Shown: piece after piece, positions 49,685-57,248 of the stretch
Position numbering within the stretch: position 1 is the first letter of the stretch
Layout of the letters: each line of letters opens with the position of its first letter
Assembly: GCA_036154955.1 (NCBI GenBank)
Contig: JAYZWL010000135.1
Span: 1-64,000 of the forward strand
Reading direction: 5' to 3'
Source of the DNA: Albimonas sp036154955
Lineage (GTDB): Bacteria > Pseudomonadota > Alphaproteobacteria > Rhodobacterales > Rhodobacteraceae
DNA length: 64,000 nt
Notes under the pieces: model-generated
Databases searched by the model: none
Told to the model about the DNA's origin: nothing
What the model saw: only the letters and a program-made list of their open reading frames with translations
Program-made: the position numbers and the translations under genes

Positions 49685-49709
49685 GACAAGAATCGCGACG
49701 GTTCTTGTC
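49685..49709 (-). promoter_or_regulatory. Operator-like inverted repeat upstream of a VPLPA gene
   Basis: GACAAGAA (49685-49692) and TTCTTGTC (49702-49709), spacer 9 bp, in an AT-rich patch upstream of the gene ending at 48904. TGGACA is repeated twice immediately beyond it (minus strand). Confidence 0.55.
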
Positions 49710-49799
49710 CAAAACATGTCCAAGACCGCGGACGCCTGGGTTTTTCAAATGGAGGCGCCAAAACGCAAGAAATGGAATGCGGCGCCCGCCGGCGGGCGC

Positions 49800-50303
49800 T
49801 CAGTCCTCGTAGTCCGGAGCCGCCGGGGCGGGCGTCGCGCCCCAGGGGGCCACCGCCACGGCCGAGATCGCGTTCTTGGGCGAGCCGTCGATCACCTTGT
49901 CGGAATAGGTCAGATAGACCAGCGCCGCCCGCTTCGGATCCCAGAACCGGACCACCTGCAGGGTCTTGAACAGGATCGAGGTGCGCTGGCGGAACACCTC
50001 CTCCCCCGCCTCAAGCTTTCCCTTCCAGGCGATCGGCCCGACCTGCCGGCAGGCGATGGAGGCGTCGGACGTGTCCTCCGCCAGCCCCAGGCTGCCCGAG
50101 ATCCCGCCCTTCACGGCGCGGGAGACGAAGCAGGACACGCCCTCGACCTTGGGGTCGTCGAAGGCCTCCACCACGATCTTGTGGTTGGCGCCCAGCAGCT
50201 TGAAGGCGGTGTCGACCTCGCCGATCTCCTCCGCGGCGACGGCGGCGGGCGCCGCGGCGGCGGTCAGCGCGATCAGGGCGAGGGCGGCGGGAAGGCGGCG
50301 CAT
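49800..50303 (-). CDS. creA: CreA family periplasmic protein
   Basis: Secreted protein of 167 aa. The signal peptide is MRRLPAALALIALTAAAAPA with a cut after AAVAA. The mature CreA domain has EIGEVDTAFKLLGANHKIVV, VEGVSCFVSRAVKGGISGSL (Cys about 58) and SIACRQVGPI (Cys about 85), the pair likely forming a disulfide. The family is widespread and conserved but its function is unknown; the name comes from the creABCD locus, and no creBCD is present here. The start has GGAGACCCC. Confidence 0.86.
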   Translation of the reverse strand: MRRLPAALALIALTAAAAPAAVAAEEIGEVDTAFKLLGANHKIVVEAFDDPKVEGVSCFVSRAVKGGISGSLGLAEDTSDASIACRQVGPIAWKGKLEAGEEVFRQRTSILFKTLQVVRFWDPKRAALVYLTYSDKVIDGSPKNAISAVAVAPWGATPAPAAPDYED

Positions 50304-50397
50304 GGGGTCTCCGGGCGTGGATGGCGTGGAGACGAAAAGGTCGGGCGTCGCCGCCGGATTTCAAGATGCGCGCCCCGGATCGCCCGGATCGCCGCCG

Positions 50398-51096
50398 TCA
50401 GCCGGCGGCGGCGCGCAGCCCGATCTCGGTGGTGATGGCGCTGTAGAACACGAAGGTCGCCACCAGCACGAAGCCGTGCCAGATGGCGTTGTGAAAGCGC
50501 AGGCGTTTGGCCAGGAAAAAGCCCACGCCGGCGGTGTAGATGAGGCCCCCGGCCACCACCAGGCCGATGCTCGCCCCGCTCAGCGCCCTCCCGCCTTCGC
50601 CCGGCCACATCAGCATCAGCCCCGCCCAGCCGAGCCCGAGATAAAGCGGCAGCGACAGCCGCCGCATCCGCCTCGGCCAGAACAGCTTGCCCAGCACCGC
50701 CGCCAGCGCCGTCGCCCAGACCGAGCCGATCACCCAGCCGGTCCCCGCCCCGCCCACCAGCATCGCGAAGGGCGTCTGGGTGGCGGCGATCTTGACGTAG
50801 ATCGCGGCGTGGTCGAGCCGGCGCAGCAGCTCCTTCCACCGTTCGGTCGGGATCAGGTTGTAGGCGGCCGAACAACCCAGCATGGCGAACATGCCCGCCG
50901 CGTAGACCGAGACCCCGGCGATCACCGGCGCCCCTCCGTCGAACAGCGCCGCCAGCAGGATCAGGATCGGCGCCGCCATCAGCGCCAGCGCGATGCCGGT
51001 GAAATGCACGGCCGCGTCCGCGATCCGCTCCCCCCGCGTATAGGCGACGGGAAGCGCGGAGGGGGCGAGACCCCGGAGGGCGGGCGCGTCGTTCAT
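50398..51096 (-). CDS. PAQR (hemolysin III) family membrane protein
   Basis: Seven-helix membrane protein of 232 aa of the hemolysin III/PAQR family. Conserved elements are RGERIADAAVHFTGIALALM (first His about residue 31), AYNLIPTERWKELLRRLDHAAIYVKIAATQTPF (a SxxxH/Asp region around 95-110) and HNAIWHGFVLVATF near residue 207. These His and Asp residues form the zinc site of PAQR proteins. The functions of bacterial members are unclear; membrane homeostasis and ceramidase-like hydrolysis are suggested for relatives. Monocistronic, divergent from the SPFH gene. Confidence 0.83.
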   Translation of the reverse strand: MNDAPALRGLAPSALPVAYTRGERIADAAVHFTGIALALMAAPILILLAALFDGGAPVIAGVSVYAAGMFAMLGCSAAYNLIPTERWKELLRRLDHAAIYVKIAATQTPFAMLVGGAGTGWVIGSVWATALAAVLGKLFWPRRMRRLSLPLYLGLGWAGLMLMWPGEGGRALSGASIGLVVAGGLIYTAGVGFFLAKRLRFHNAIWHGFVLVATFVFYSAITTEIGLRAAAG

Positions 51097-51238
51097 GCCT
51101 GACAGGATGGGCGTTCCGCCCCGCGAATCCAAGCGCGAAGCGTCGTCGCCCCCCCTCCGCCTTCCGCCCCTTCGCTTGCCGGCGCGGCGCGTCCGGCCCA
51201 TATAGAGCCACCGTCCATGCGTAGCCGGAGCCGTCCCC

Positions 51239-52129
51239 GTGGAACCTTTCGACGCCCTCTCGCTCTTCTCCCGCGGCGACGTGGTGCTGGGGATCGTCAT
51301 CGTCTTCGTGGCGATCACGGTCATTCTCGGGGTGCGCATCGTGCCCCAGTCGGAACAATACGTGGTCACCCGGCTCGGCAAGTATCACCGCACGCTGGCC
51401 GCGGGCGTGAACCTCGTGGTCCCCTATCTCGACCAGGTGCATTCCAAGGTCTCCATCGCCGATCAGGTGGTCTCCGACGTCCGGCTCGACGTGGTCAGCC
51501 GGGACAACGTGGTGTTCTCGATCGAACTTCTGTGCGTGTTCCGCATCGTGAAGGCGGAATTCGCGGTGTTCCGCGTCTCCAACGTCAACGAGCTGGTGAT
51601 CGGGCTGATCAAGTCGCTGGTGCGCGCCGAGATCGGCAAGGTCGAGCTCGACGCCGTGCAGCAGGAGCGCGAGAGCCTGAACATCGCCATCCGCGAGGCG
51701 CTGGAGGCCGCGGCCGACGACTACGGCATCAACATCTCCCGCGCCGAGATCACCGACGTGGAGCTTCAGCAGGACACCCAGCGCGCCATGGCCGAGGTGC
51801 TGGAGGCCGAGCGTCAGCGCCGCGCCGCGATCATGCGGGCCGAGGGGGAGAAGCGCGCGGTGGAGCTCGCCGCCGACGCCGCGCTTTATGAGCGTCAGAA
51901 GGAGGCCGAGGCGCTGCTGGTCACGGCCCGCGCCACGGCCGATTCCAACCGGGTGATCCGCGAAGGCATGGCCGACGGCGGCGACGCCGCCGCCCGGTTC
52001 CAGATCGCGGAGCGTCAGATCGAGGCCTTCGCCAAGCTCGCCGCCTCCCCCAATTCCAAGATCATCGTGCTGCCCGGCGACGCGACCGACGGGCTGACCC
52101 GCGCCGCCACCATCCTGGCGAAGGACTGA
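51239..52129 (+). CDS. SPFH/band-7 protein, QmcA-like
   Basis: Membrane-raft scaffold-type protein of 296 aa. An N-terminal membrane anchor (about 14-36, VVLGIVIVFVAITVILGVRI) is followed by the SPFH domain (VPQSEQYVVTRLGKYHRTLA, then NLVVPYLDQVHSKVSIADQV) and an Ala/Glu-rich coiled-coil (about 165-260) that drives oligomerisation. With the downstream NfeD-like gene it forms the qmcA-ybbK (SPFH-NfeD) pair. Such pairs are linked to membrane-protein quality control. The GTG start at 51239 has AGCCGGAGCC upstream. Confidence 0.9.
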   Translation: MEPFDALSLFSRGDVVLGIVIVFVAITVILGVRIVPQSEQYVVTRLGKYHRTLAAGVNLVVPYLDQVHSKVSIADQVVSDVRLDVVSRDNVVFSIELLCVFRIVKAEFAVFRVSNVNELVIGLIKSLVRAEIGKVELDAVQQERESLNIAIREALEAAADDYGINISRAEITDVELQQDTQRAMAEVLEAERQRRAAIMRAEGEKRAVELAADAALYERQKEAEALLVTARATADSNRVIREGMADGGDAAARFQIAERQIEAFAKLAASPNSKIIVLPGDATDGLTRAATILAKD

Positions 52130-52133
52130 GCCG

Positions 52134-52445
52134 GTGCTGGTCGACTGGCTGCGCGATCCCTGGGTCTGGGTCGGCCTCGGCCTCGCGCTGCTGCTGGCCG
52201 AGATCGCGGTCCCCGGCTACGTGATGCTGAGCTTCGGGCTGGGGGCGTTTCTGGTGGCGCTGGGCCTGCCCGTGGCGGGCTGGGCGGGGGTCGAGGTCGC
52301 GACGGCGCCGCTTCTGCCCCTGCTGCTGGCCTGGGCGCTGGCCTCCGCCGTCGCGGCCGGGCTGGTCTGGAAATTCTGGCGCGGCCGGTCCCGCGGGACC
52401 GCGGGACGCGACGAGGACGTAAACGAGTTCGAGAACCGGCTCTGA
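52134..52445 (+). CDS. NfeD-family membrane protein
   Basis: 103-aa partner of the SPFH protein, 4 bp downstream of its stop, GTG start. Three hydrophobic segments (about 10-28, 32-48 and 58-80: MLSFGLGAFLVALGLPVAGW and similar) are followed by a short charged tail (WRGRSRGTAGRDEDVNEFEN). It is shorter than full NfeD proteins and lacks most of the soluble OB domain, as in YbbK-like short forms. Likely acts with the SPFH protein at the inner membrane. Confidence 0.83.
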   Translation: MLVDWLRDPWVWVGLGLALLLAEIAVPGYVMLSFGLGAFLVALGLPVAGWAGVEVATAPLLPLLLAWALASAVAAGLVWKFWRGRSRGTAGRDEDVNEFENRL

Positions 52446-52482
52446 TCCCCGCCCGGCGAGGGCCGGACGGGGCGGGCCAGGA

Positions 52483-53082
52483 TCAGCCGCGGCGCCGGCG
52501 CGCGAAGAAGGCGAGGCCGGCGAGCCCCGCGCCCAGCAGAGGCGCCGCCGCCGGCAGCGGCACGTCCGAGACCGACTGCGAGAAGGTGTAGGACGACAGC
52601 TCGGCCGCATCCGGCAGGGTGTATTCGAACGTCACGCCATCCGAGAAGGCGACCGAGATCACCGAATTCGGCGCCGCGCCGTTGTTGAAGAACACGTCGC
52701 GGAAATCGACGGTGACGTTGCTGTTGTCGGGGTCGATATCCGTCTCGAACCCGAACACCTCGCCGGGGTCGAAACCGGTCAGGGTGAACGCCAGCAGGTC
52801 GGTGCGCGCGCCGCCGTTCAAGGTGTCGCCGGTGTCGAGCGTGAAGCCCATGGTCCCCACATCGGCGCCGATGCTCTGCGCGTAGTCGAAATTGTAGGCG
52901 GTGTCGCCGATGCTGAAGCTGAAGCTGTCCAGCGTCGCGGAGGTCGAATCGTTGGTGAGCTGGAACACCGGAACGTTGGTGCTGCCGTCGATCTCCAGCG
53001 TGTAGCCGGTGCTGATGCCGAGCGCCGCGGCGGGCGCGGCCGTCGCCAGGACAAATCCCAGCCCGATGAGCGTATGTCGCAC
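52483..53082 (-). CDS. VPLPA-CTERM sorting domain protein
   Basis: Exported protein of 199 aa. Translation is set at GTG 53082 (GGGGAGACCACCT upstream), giving the signal peptide VRHTLIGLGFVLATAAPAAA. The mature part contains VPVFQLTNDSTSATLDSFSF, IGDTAYNFDYAQS and LTGFDPGEVFGFETDIDPDN, clearly related to the protein at 48904-49623. The tail is VPLPAAAPLLGAGLAGLAFF then ARRRRG. Presumed surface protein. The two paralogues flank creA, PAQR and SPFH/NfeD, so the duplication is dispersed rather than tandem. Confidence 0.78.
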   Translation of the reverse strand: MRHTLIGLGFVLATAAPAAALGISTGYTLEIDGSTNVPVFQLTNDSTSATLDSFSFSIGDTAYNFDYAQSIGADVGTMGFTLDTGDTLNGGARTDLLAFTLTGFDPGEVFGFETDIDPDNSNVTVDFRDVFFNNGAAPNSVISVAFSDGVTFEYTLPDAAELSSYTFSQSVSDVPLPAAAPLLGAGLAGLAFFARRRRG

Positions 53083-53251
53083 AGGTGGTCTCCCCACAGA
53101 TACCCGAAAGGCGCCGCCCCACACATCACGGCGCGGATACGCGGCCGGCTGGACCGACCCGGTTCGCACTCGCCTCCTCTTTACCATAAGGCAGTCGACG
53201 GTTCGACCCCGGAAGCGGAGATTTCCCCCCGCACGGCGCCAATCCCGCGGC

Positions 53252-53968
53252 CTATTGCATGGCCGCCGTGCGCTCCGCCCTCGGGTGCTGCTCGATCAAC
53301 CGCAGCAGGGCGCGCAGCTTGACGTCCCAAGGGATCTCCGCCTCCGACCCGCCGCAGGTCCGCCCGTCAAGCGCCGCGGCGGCGGGCGACCGTTCCAGCC
53401 CGCAGGCGGCGAACACCGCCTCCGGCACGAAATTGGTGTAGGCGGCGAAGCGGATCGCCAGCGCCCGCCCGTCCGACGCCTCCGACAGGGCGGCGATGGT
53501 GGTGCAGACCTTCTCCCGCCGGTTCATGCGCCGCGCCATCTCGCATTCGCAGGTCCGGGTCATCGCCGGGGCCACGTCCGCGGCCGAGGACAATTCCGAA
53601 TAGCGCCCGGTGAAGGCGATCTCGTCGGGCCGCGCGCCCTCCGCCTCCGGCGTCATGAAGCTCAGCGCGTTCATCAGCTTGGGGAAGGTCGGCAGCTGCC
53701 GGCCCAGGTCGTTGACGTAGATCGAGTCGAGCCCCGCCTCCCGGCGCACCCGCGGATCCAGGTCGAACAGGCAGATCGCCTCCATCCGCGTCCCGTCGGG
53801 CGAAATCGCCACCACGTCCCCGGCCGAGGCGAAGGAGGCGCCGACCGCTTCCCGCTCCAGCCTGTGATAGGCGAAGATGTCGGCGCGGGTGATGTTGGTG
53901 ACGGTGTGATAGGCGAACGCGCCCAGCAGGACCGCCGCCAGCGTCAGAAGGACCTTGGGCCGGAACAT
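53252..53968 (-). CDS. Cys-containing membrane-anchored protein, unknown function
   Basis: 238-aa protein with one N-terminal anchor (about 5-22, KVLLTLAAVLLGAFAYHTVT) and a soluble, presumably periplasmic domain. Six Cys occur (66, 140, 142, 155, 189, 205), including CEC at 140-142. I do not recognise a family. The start at 53968 lies 4 bp after the stop of a secreted Cys-rich peptide gene, so the two are probably cotranscribed and may act together, for example as a disulfide-linked pair; that is inference. Confidence 0.65.
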   Translation of the reverse strand: MFRPKVLLTLAAVLLGAFAYHTVTNITRADIFAYHRLEREAVGASFASAGDVVAISPDGTRMEAICLFDLDPRVRREAGLDSIYVNDLGRQLPTFPKLMNALSFMTPEAEGARPDEIAFTGRYSELSSAADVAPAMTRTCECEMARRMNRREKVCTTIAALSEASDGRALAIRFAAYTNFVPEAVFAACGLERSPAAAALDGRTCGGSEAEIPWDVKLRALLRLIEQHPRAERTAAMQ

Positions 53969-53972
53969 GACG

Positions 53973-54149
53973 TCACCGGGAGCAGCAGCTCGACCCGCAG
54001 ACCACATGGGTCGGCGGGCAGAGCGGGGCGGGCGCCGGGTCCGGAGACGGCGACGGCGACGGCGACGGCGACGGGGTCTGGGCCGACGCCGCGGCGGCGA
54101 TCAGCAGTCCCGCCGCGACGGCCGGAAGGAGGGCGAGCCGAATGCGCAT
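53973..54149 (-). CDS. Secreted Cys-rich peptide with Pro-Ser repeat
   Basis: 58-aa protein: signal peptide about 1-23 (MRIRLALLPAVAAGLLIAAA), a Pro-Ser repeat (QTPSPSPSPSPSPDPAPAP) encoded by a 6-bp microsatellite, and a C-terminal Cys cluster (Cys44, 51, 55, 56) ending CGSSCCSR. The ATG at 54149 has GGGAGATGAACGCC upstream at good spacing; an ATG three codons earlier overlaps the ribosome-binding site. The gene is 4 bp upstream of the anchored Cys protein. Unrecognised; a secreted structural or redox-active peptide is possible. Confidence 0.6.
   Translation of the reverse strand: MRIRLALLPAVAAGLLIAAAASAQTPSPSPSPSPSPDPAPAPLCPPTHVVCGSSCCSR
54046..54075. repeat. 6-bp microsatellite in a coding region
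   Basis: GACGGC repeated five times (last unit GACGGG) within the Pro-Ser segment of the secreted peptide. Changes in copy number would add or remove Pro-Ser pairs without shifting the frame. Confidence 0.85.
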
Positions 54150-54279
54150 GGCGTTCATCTCCCGTTGATCGGCATGACCTAACGGAAACTTAACGCATGC
54201 CGCCGCGACCCGCGGTGAACATGCGCACATGCGCCGCGCTCGACCCGCGTCGGCCGGCGCCCGGCCCGCCCCCCTCGGA

Positions 54280-54942
54280 TCAGCCGGCCGCGGCGACGCC
54301 CGCCCGGCGGCGACGCGCCAGCGCCAGCGCCCCCAGACCCGCCGCCAGCAACGGCGCCGCGGCCGGCGCCGGGACCGCGGCCGCCGTCGAATACGCGTAA
54401 GTCACGCTCAGGATGCCGACCAGCTCGCCGCCCAGGAACTCGAACGTCCCCGGCCCGTCCAGGTCGACGAACCCGGTGGTGATCAGCAATTGCGGGGCCG
54501 CGTCGCCGGTCCCCGAAAAGAAGCTCAGGACGCCGCCGTCGGTGATCTCCAGGCTGGTCGGCCCGGCGGTGAAGCTCTCCTCGAAGGTCACGTCCCCGCC
54601 GACCGACAGGAAGGCCGAGTCCCCGAACTCCAGCACCGTCGAGCCGCCGACCAGCACGCCTCCCGCGACCTCGACCGTCGCCTCGGTCAGCGTCCCGCCG
54701 TCGGTCAGCTCGATCGAGCCGCCGTTGACGAACCAGGTCAGGGTCAGGGTCACCGAGGTCAGCAGCTCGACCCCGCCGCCGTCGAATTTCGGCACGGCGT
54801 AGTCCAGCGGCGCGAAGACGCCGCCCGGGGACGACACGAAGCCGCCGGAACCGGTGAACAGGTAGTCATGAGACACGGTGGTGGCGCCGGCGGGGCCTGA
54901 AAGAAGCCCGGCCGCCACGACGAAAGCCGCGAAGCGCTGCAT
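54280..54942 (-). CDS. VPLPA-CTERM sorting domain protein
   Basis: Exported protein of 220 aa. The signal peptide is MQRFAAFVVAAGLLSGPAGA. The mature domain is Gly/Thr/Val-rich with regular beta segments (LTDGGTLTEATVEVAGGVLV, GGDVTFEESFTAGPTSLEIT), like autotransporter-passenger-style or PEP-CTERM beta-helix repeats. The tail is VPAPAAAPLLAAGLGALALA, RRRRAGVAAAG. The start has AGGGGATC. Seventh such protein in this window; the processing exosortase is not encoded here. Confidence 0.75.
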   Translation of the reverse strand: MQRFAAFVVAAGLLSGPAGATTVSHDYLFTGSGGFVSSPGGVFAPLDYAVPKFDGGGVELLTSVTLTLTWFVNGGSIELTDGGTLTEATVEVAGGVLVGGSTVLEFGDSAFLSVGGDVTFEESFTAGPTSLEITDGGVLSFFSGTGDAAPQLLITTGFVDLDGPGTFEFLGGELVGILSVTYAYSTAAAVPAPAAAPLLAAGLGALALARRRRAGVAAAG

Positions 54943-55060
54943 GGAAAGATCCCCTGGGGCTCGGCGGGCGTCCGCCTCGAAATATCCCCGGGATCAGCGT
55001 CGTCGCATCGCGACGTCGGGTCAACAGGCGCATGGGACGACGCGGACCGTCGCCCGGAAC

Positions 55061-55092
55061 GAAACGGGCCGGCGACTGTCGCCGCCGGCCCG
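55061..55092 (-). terminator. Terminator after rpoD
   Basis: A perfect 10-bp stem, CGGGCCGGCG (55065-55074) with CGCCGGCCCG (55083-55092), loop 8 nt, followed on minus by TTTCGTTCC. It lies 29 bp beyond the rpoD stop. Confidence 0.72.
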
Positions 55093-55120
55093 AAACCGCG
55101 TCTCTCGCAAGCGAGGGCGA

Positions 55121-57130
55121 TCAGCTGTCGAGGAAGCTGCGCAGGCGGCGCGAGCGGCTCGGGTGCTTGAGCTTGCGCAGCGCCTTCGCCTCGATCTGGC
55201 GGATGCGCTCGCGCGTGACCGAGAACTGCTGGCCGACCTCTTCGAGCGTGTGGTCGGTGTTCATGCCGATGCCGAAGCGCATGCGCAGGACCCGCTCCTC
55301 GCGGGGCGTGAGGCTCGCCAGAACCCGCGTGGTCGTGTCCTTCAGGTTCGACTGAATGGCGCTGTCCAGCGGCAGGATGGCGTTCTTGTCCTCGATGAAA
55401 TCGCCGAGCTGGCTGTCCTCCTCGTCGCCGATCGGCGTTTCGAGGGAGATCGGCTCCTTGGCGATCTTCATCACCTTGCGCACCTTCTCCAGCGGCATCT
55501 GGAGCTTGGCGGCCAGTTCCTCCGGCGTCGGCTCGCGGCCGATCTCGTGCAGCATCTGGCGGCCAGTGCGGACCAGCTTGTTGATCGTCTCGATCATGTG
55601 GACCGGGATGCGGATGGTCCGCGCCTGGTCGGCGATGGACCGCGTGATCGCCTGCCGGATCCACCAGGTGGCGTAGGTCGAGAACTTGTAGCCGCGCCGA
55701 TACTCGAACTTGTCCACCGCCTTCATCAGGCCGATGTTGCCTTCCTGGATCAGGTCCAGGAACTGCAGGCCGCGGTTGGTGTATTTCTTGGCGATGGAGA
55801 TCACGAGCCGAAGGTTGGCCTCCACCATCTCCTTCTTGGCCTGGCGGGCCTCCTTCTCGCCCTTCTGCACCGTCTGCACGATGCGGCGGAACTCGGGGAT
55901 GTCGACGCCGACATGGTGGCCGAGCTGGCCGATCTCGTTGCGGGTCTCCTCGATCCGGTCGCGGTAGCGCTCGACGAACTGGGCCCAGCCCTTGCCCTTC
56001 AGCGCCGCCACCCGGTCGATCCACATCGGGTCGAGCTCGGAGTCGCGGTATTCCTCGATGAACTGGCGGCGGTCGACGCGCGCGGCGTCGGCCATCTTCA
56101 CCAGCTGGCCTTCCAGCGTCATCAGGCGGCGGTTGATGCCGTAAAGCTGGTCGACCAGCGCCTCGATGCGGTTGTTGTGGAAGTGCAGCTCGTTGACCAG
56201 CACCACGATCTCCTGGCGCAGGCGCTGGTATTCAAGCTCCTCGCCGGCGGAGAAGGACTTGGTCTCCGACAGGGCGGCGCCGATGCGGCTGACCTGCATC
56301 TCGCGCAGCTTCACGTAGTCGTCGGCGATGCGGTCCAGCTTGGCGAGCACGTCCGGCTTGAGCGCGGCCTCCATCGCGGCGAGCGAGAGGTTGGCGTGCT
56401 CCTCCTCCTCGTCCGCGTCGTCGGAATCGGCGCGCGGGCGGGCGCCGTCCTCGTCGTCGTCCCCGTCCTCGCCGGCGGCCTCGGCGCGCTGGGCCACGGC
56501 TTCCGGCCCGGCCTGGGCGGCGGCGGCCACCCCCTCGCCCTCGGCGGCGGCGACGACCTCCTCCTCCTCCTCGTCCATCGTGGCGCCGAAGGTGGTTTCG
56601 AGGTCGATCACGTCGCGGAGCATGATCCGCTCCTCGACCAGCTCGTCGCGCCAGATGGTGATGGCCTGGAAGGTCAGCGGGCTTTCGCACAGGCCCGAGA
56701 TCATCGTGCCGCGGCCGGCCTCGATGCGCTTGGCGATGGCGATTTCGCCCTCGCGCGACAGAAGCTCCACCGAGCCCATCTCGCGCAGATACATCCGCAC
56801 CGGATCGTCGGTGCGGTCGAGGCTTTCCGAGGCGGCGGTCGTGGTCACGACCTCCTTGGAGTCGCTCTCCTTGGAGTCGTCGGACTCGGCCTCCTCCTCC
56901 TCCACGACATTGACGCCCATTTCGGAGAGCAGGGACATCACGTCCTCGATCTGCTCGGAGCCGACCTGCTCGGAGGGAAGGACGCGGTTCAGCTCCTCAT
57001 AGGTGATGAACCCCTTCGCCTTGGCCGCCGCGATCATCTTCTTGACCGCGGCCTGGCTCATGTCGAGCATCGGGCCCGCGCCCTCGGTCTGCTCCTCTTC
57101 CTTGGAGTCGTCGATGTCCTTGGCCGCCAT
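55121..57130 (-). CDS. rpoD: RNA polymerase primary sigma factor RpoD (sigma-70)
   Basis: Housekeeping sigma factor, 669 aa. Region 1.1 lies at about 20-90, region 1.2 around 105-130 (DDPVRMYLREMGSVELLSRE), then a long acidic non-conserved region including a Glu/Asp run (about 180-245). Region 2 shows LRLVISIAKKYTNRGLQFLD, DKFEYRRGYKFSTYATWWIR, and region 4 shows LEEVGQQFSVTRERIRQIEA, the -35-recognising helix. The Glu/Asp/Ala richness matches alphaproteobacterial RpoD. The start has GGAGGAGCAGC. dnaG lies 119 bp upstream, the conserved dnaG-rpoD order; a perfect 10+10 palindrome separates them. Confidence 0.96.
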   Translation of the reverse strand: MAAKDIDDSKEEEQTEGAGPMLDMSQAAVKKMIAAAKAKGFITYEELNRVLPSEQVGSEQIEDVMSLLSEMGVNVVEEEEAESDDSKESDSKEVVTTTAASESLDRTDDPVRMYLREMGSVELLSREGEIAIAKRIEAGRGTMISGLCESPLTFQAITIWRDELVEERIMLRDVIDLETTFGATMDEEEEEVVAAAEGEGVAAAAQAGPEAVAQRAEAAGEDGDDDEDGARPRADSDDADEEEEHANLSLAAMEAALKPDVLAKLDRIADDYVKLREMQVSRIGAALSETKSFSAGEELEYQRLRQEIVVLVNELHFHNNRIEALVDQLYGINRRLMTLEGQLVKMADAARVDRRQFIEEYRDSELDPMWIDRVAALKGKGWAQFVERYRDRIEETRNEIGQLGHHVGVDIPEFRRIVQTVQKGEKEARQAKKEMVEANLRLVISIAKKYTNRGLQFLDLIQEGNIGLMKAVDKFEYRRGYKFSTYATWWIRQAITRSIADQARTIRIPVHMIETINKLVRTGRQMLHEIGREPTPEELAAKLQMPLEKVRKVMKIAKEPISLETPIGDEEDSQLGDFIEDKNAILPLDSAIQSNLKDTTTRVLASLTPREERVLRMRFGIGMNTDHTLEEVGQQFSVTRERIRQIEAKALRKLKHPSRSRRLRSFLDS

Positions 57131-57213
57131 GCTGCTCCTCCGGATACGTCGCCCGCCAGGCGCTGCGAATCGCTTCGCGCGCGCGGGGCGCGGTCCTGAC
57201 CTGCAATGATATA

Positions 57214-57236
57214 GGCGATTCGGCTACCGAATCGCC
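57214..57236 (-). promoter_or_regulatory. Perfect palindrome between dnaG and rpoD
   Basis: GGCGATTCGG (57214-57223), CTA, CCGAATCGCC (57227-57236). On the minus strand it is followed by TATATCATT. It could be a partial terminator, an RNA-processing hairpin or an operator for an rpoD promoter. Confidence 0.6.
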
Positions 57237-57248
57237 ATGCCCCCGCTC

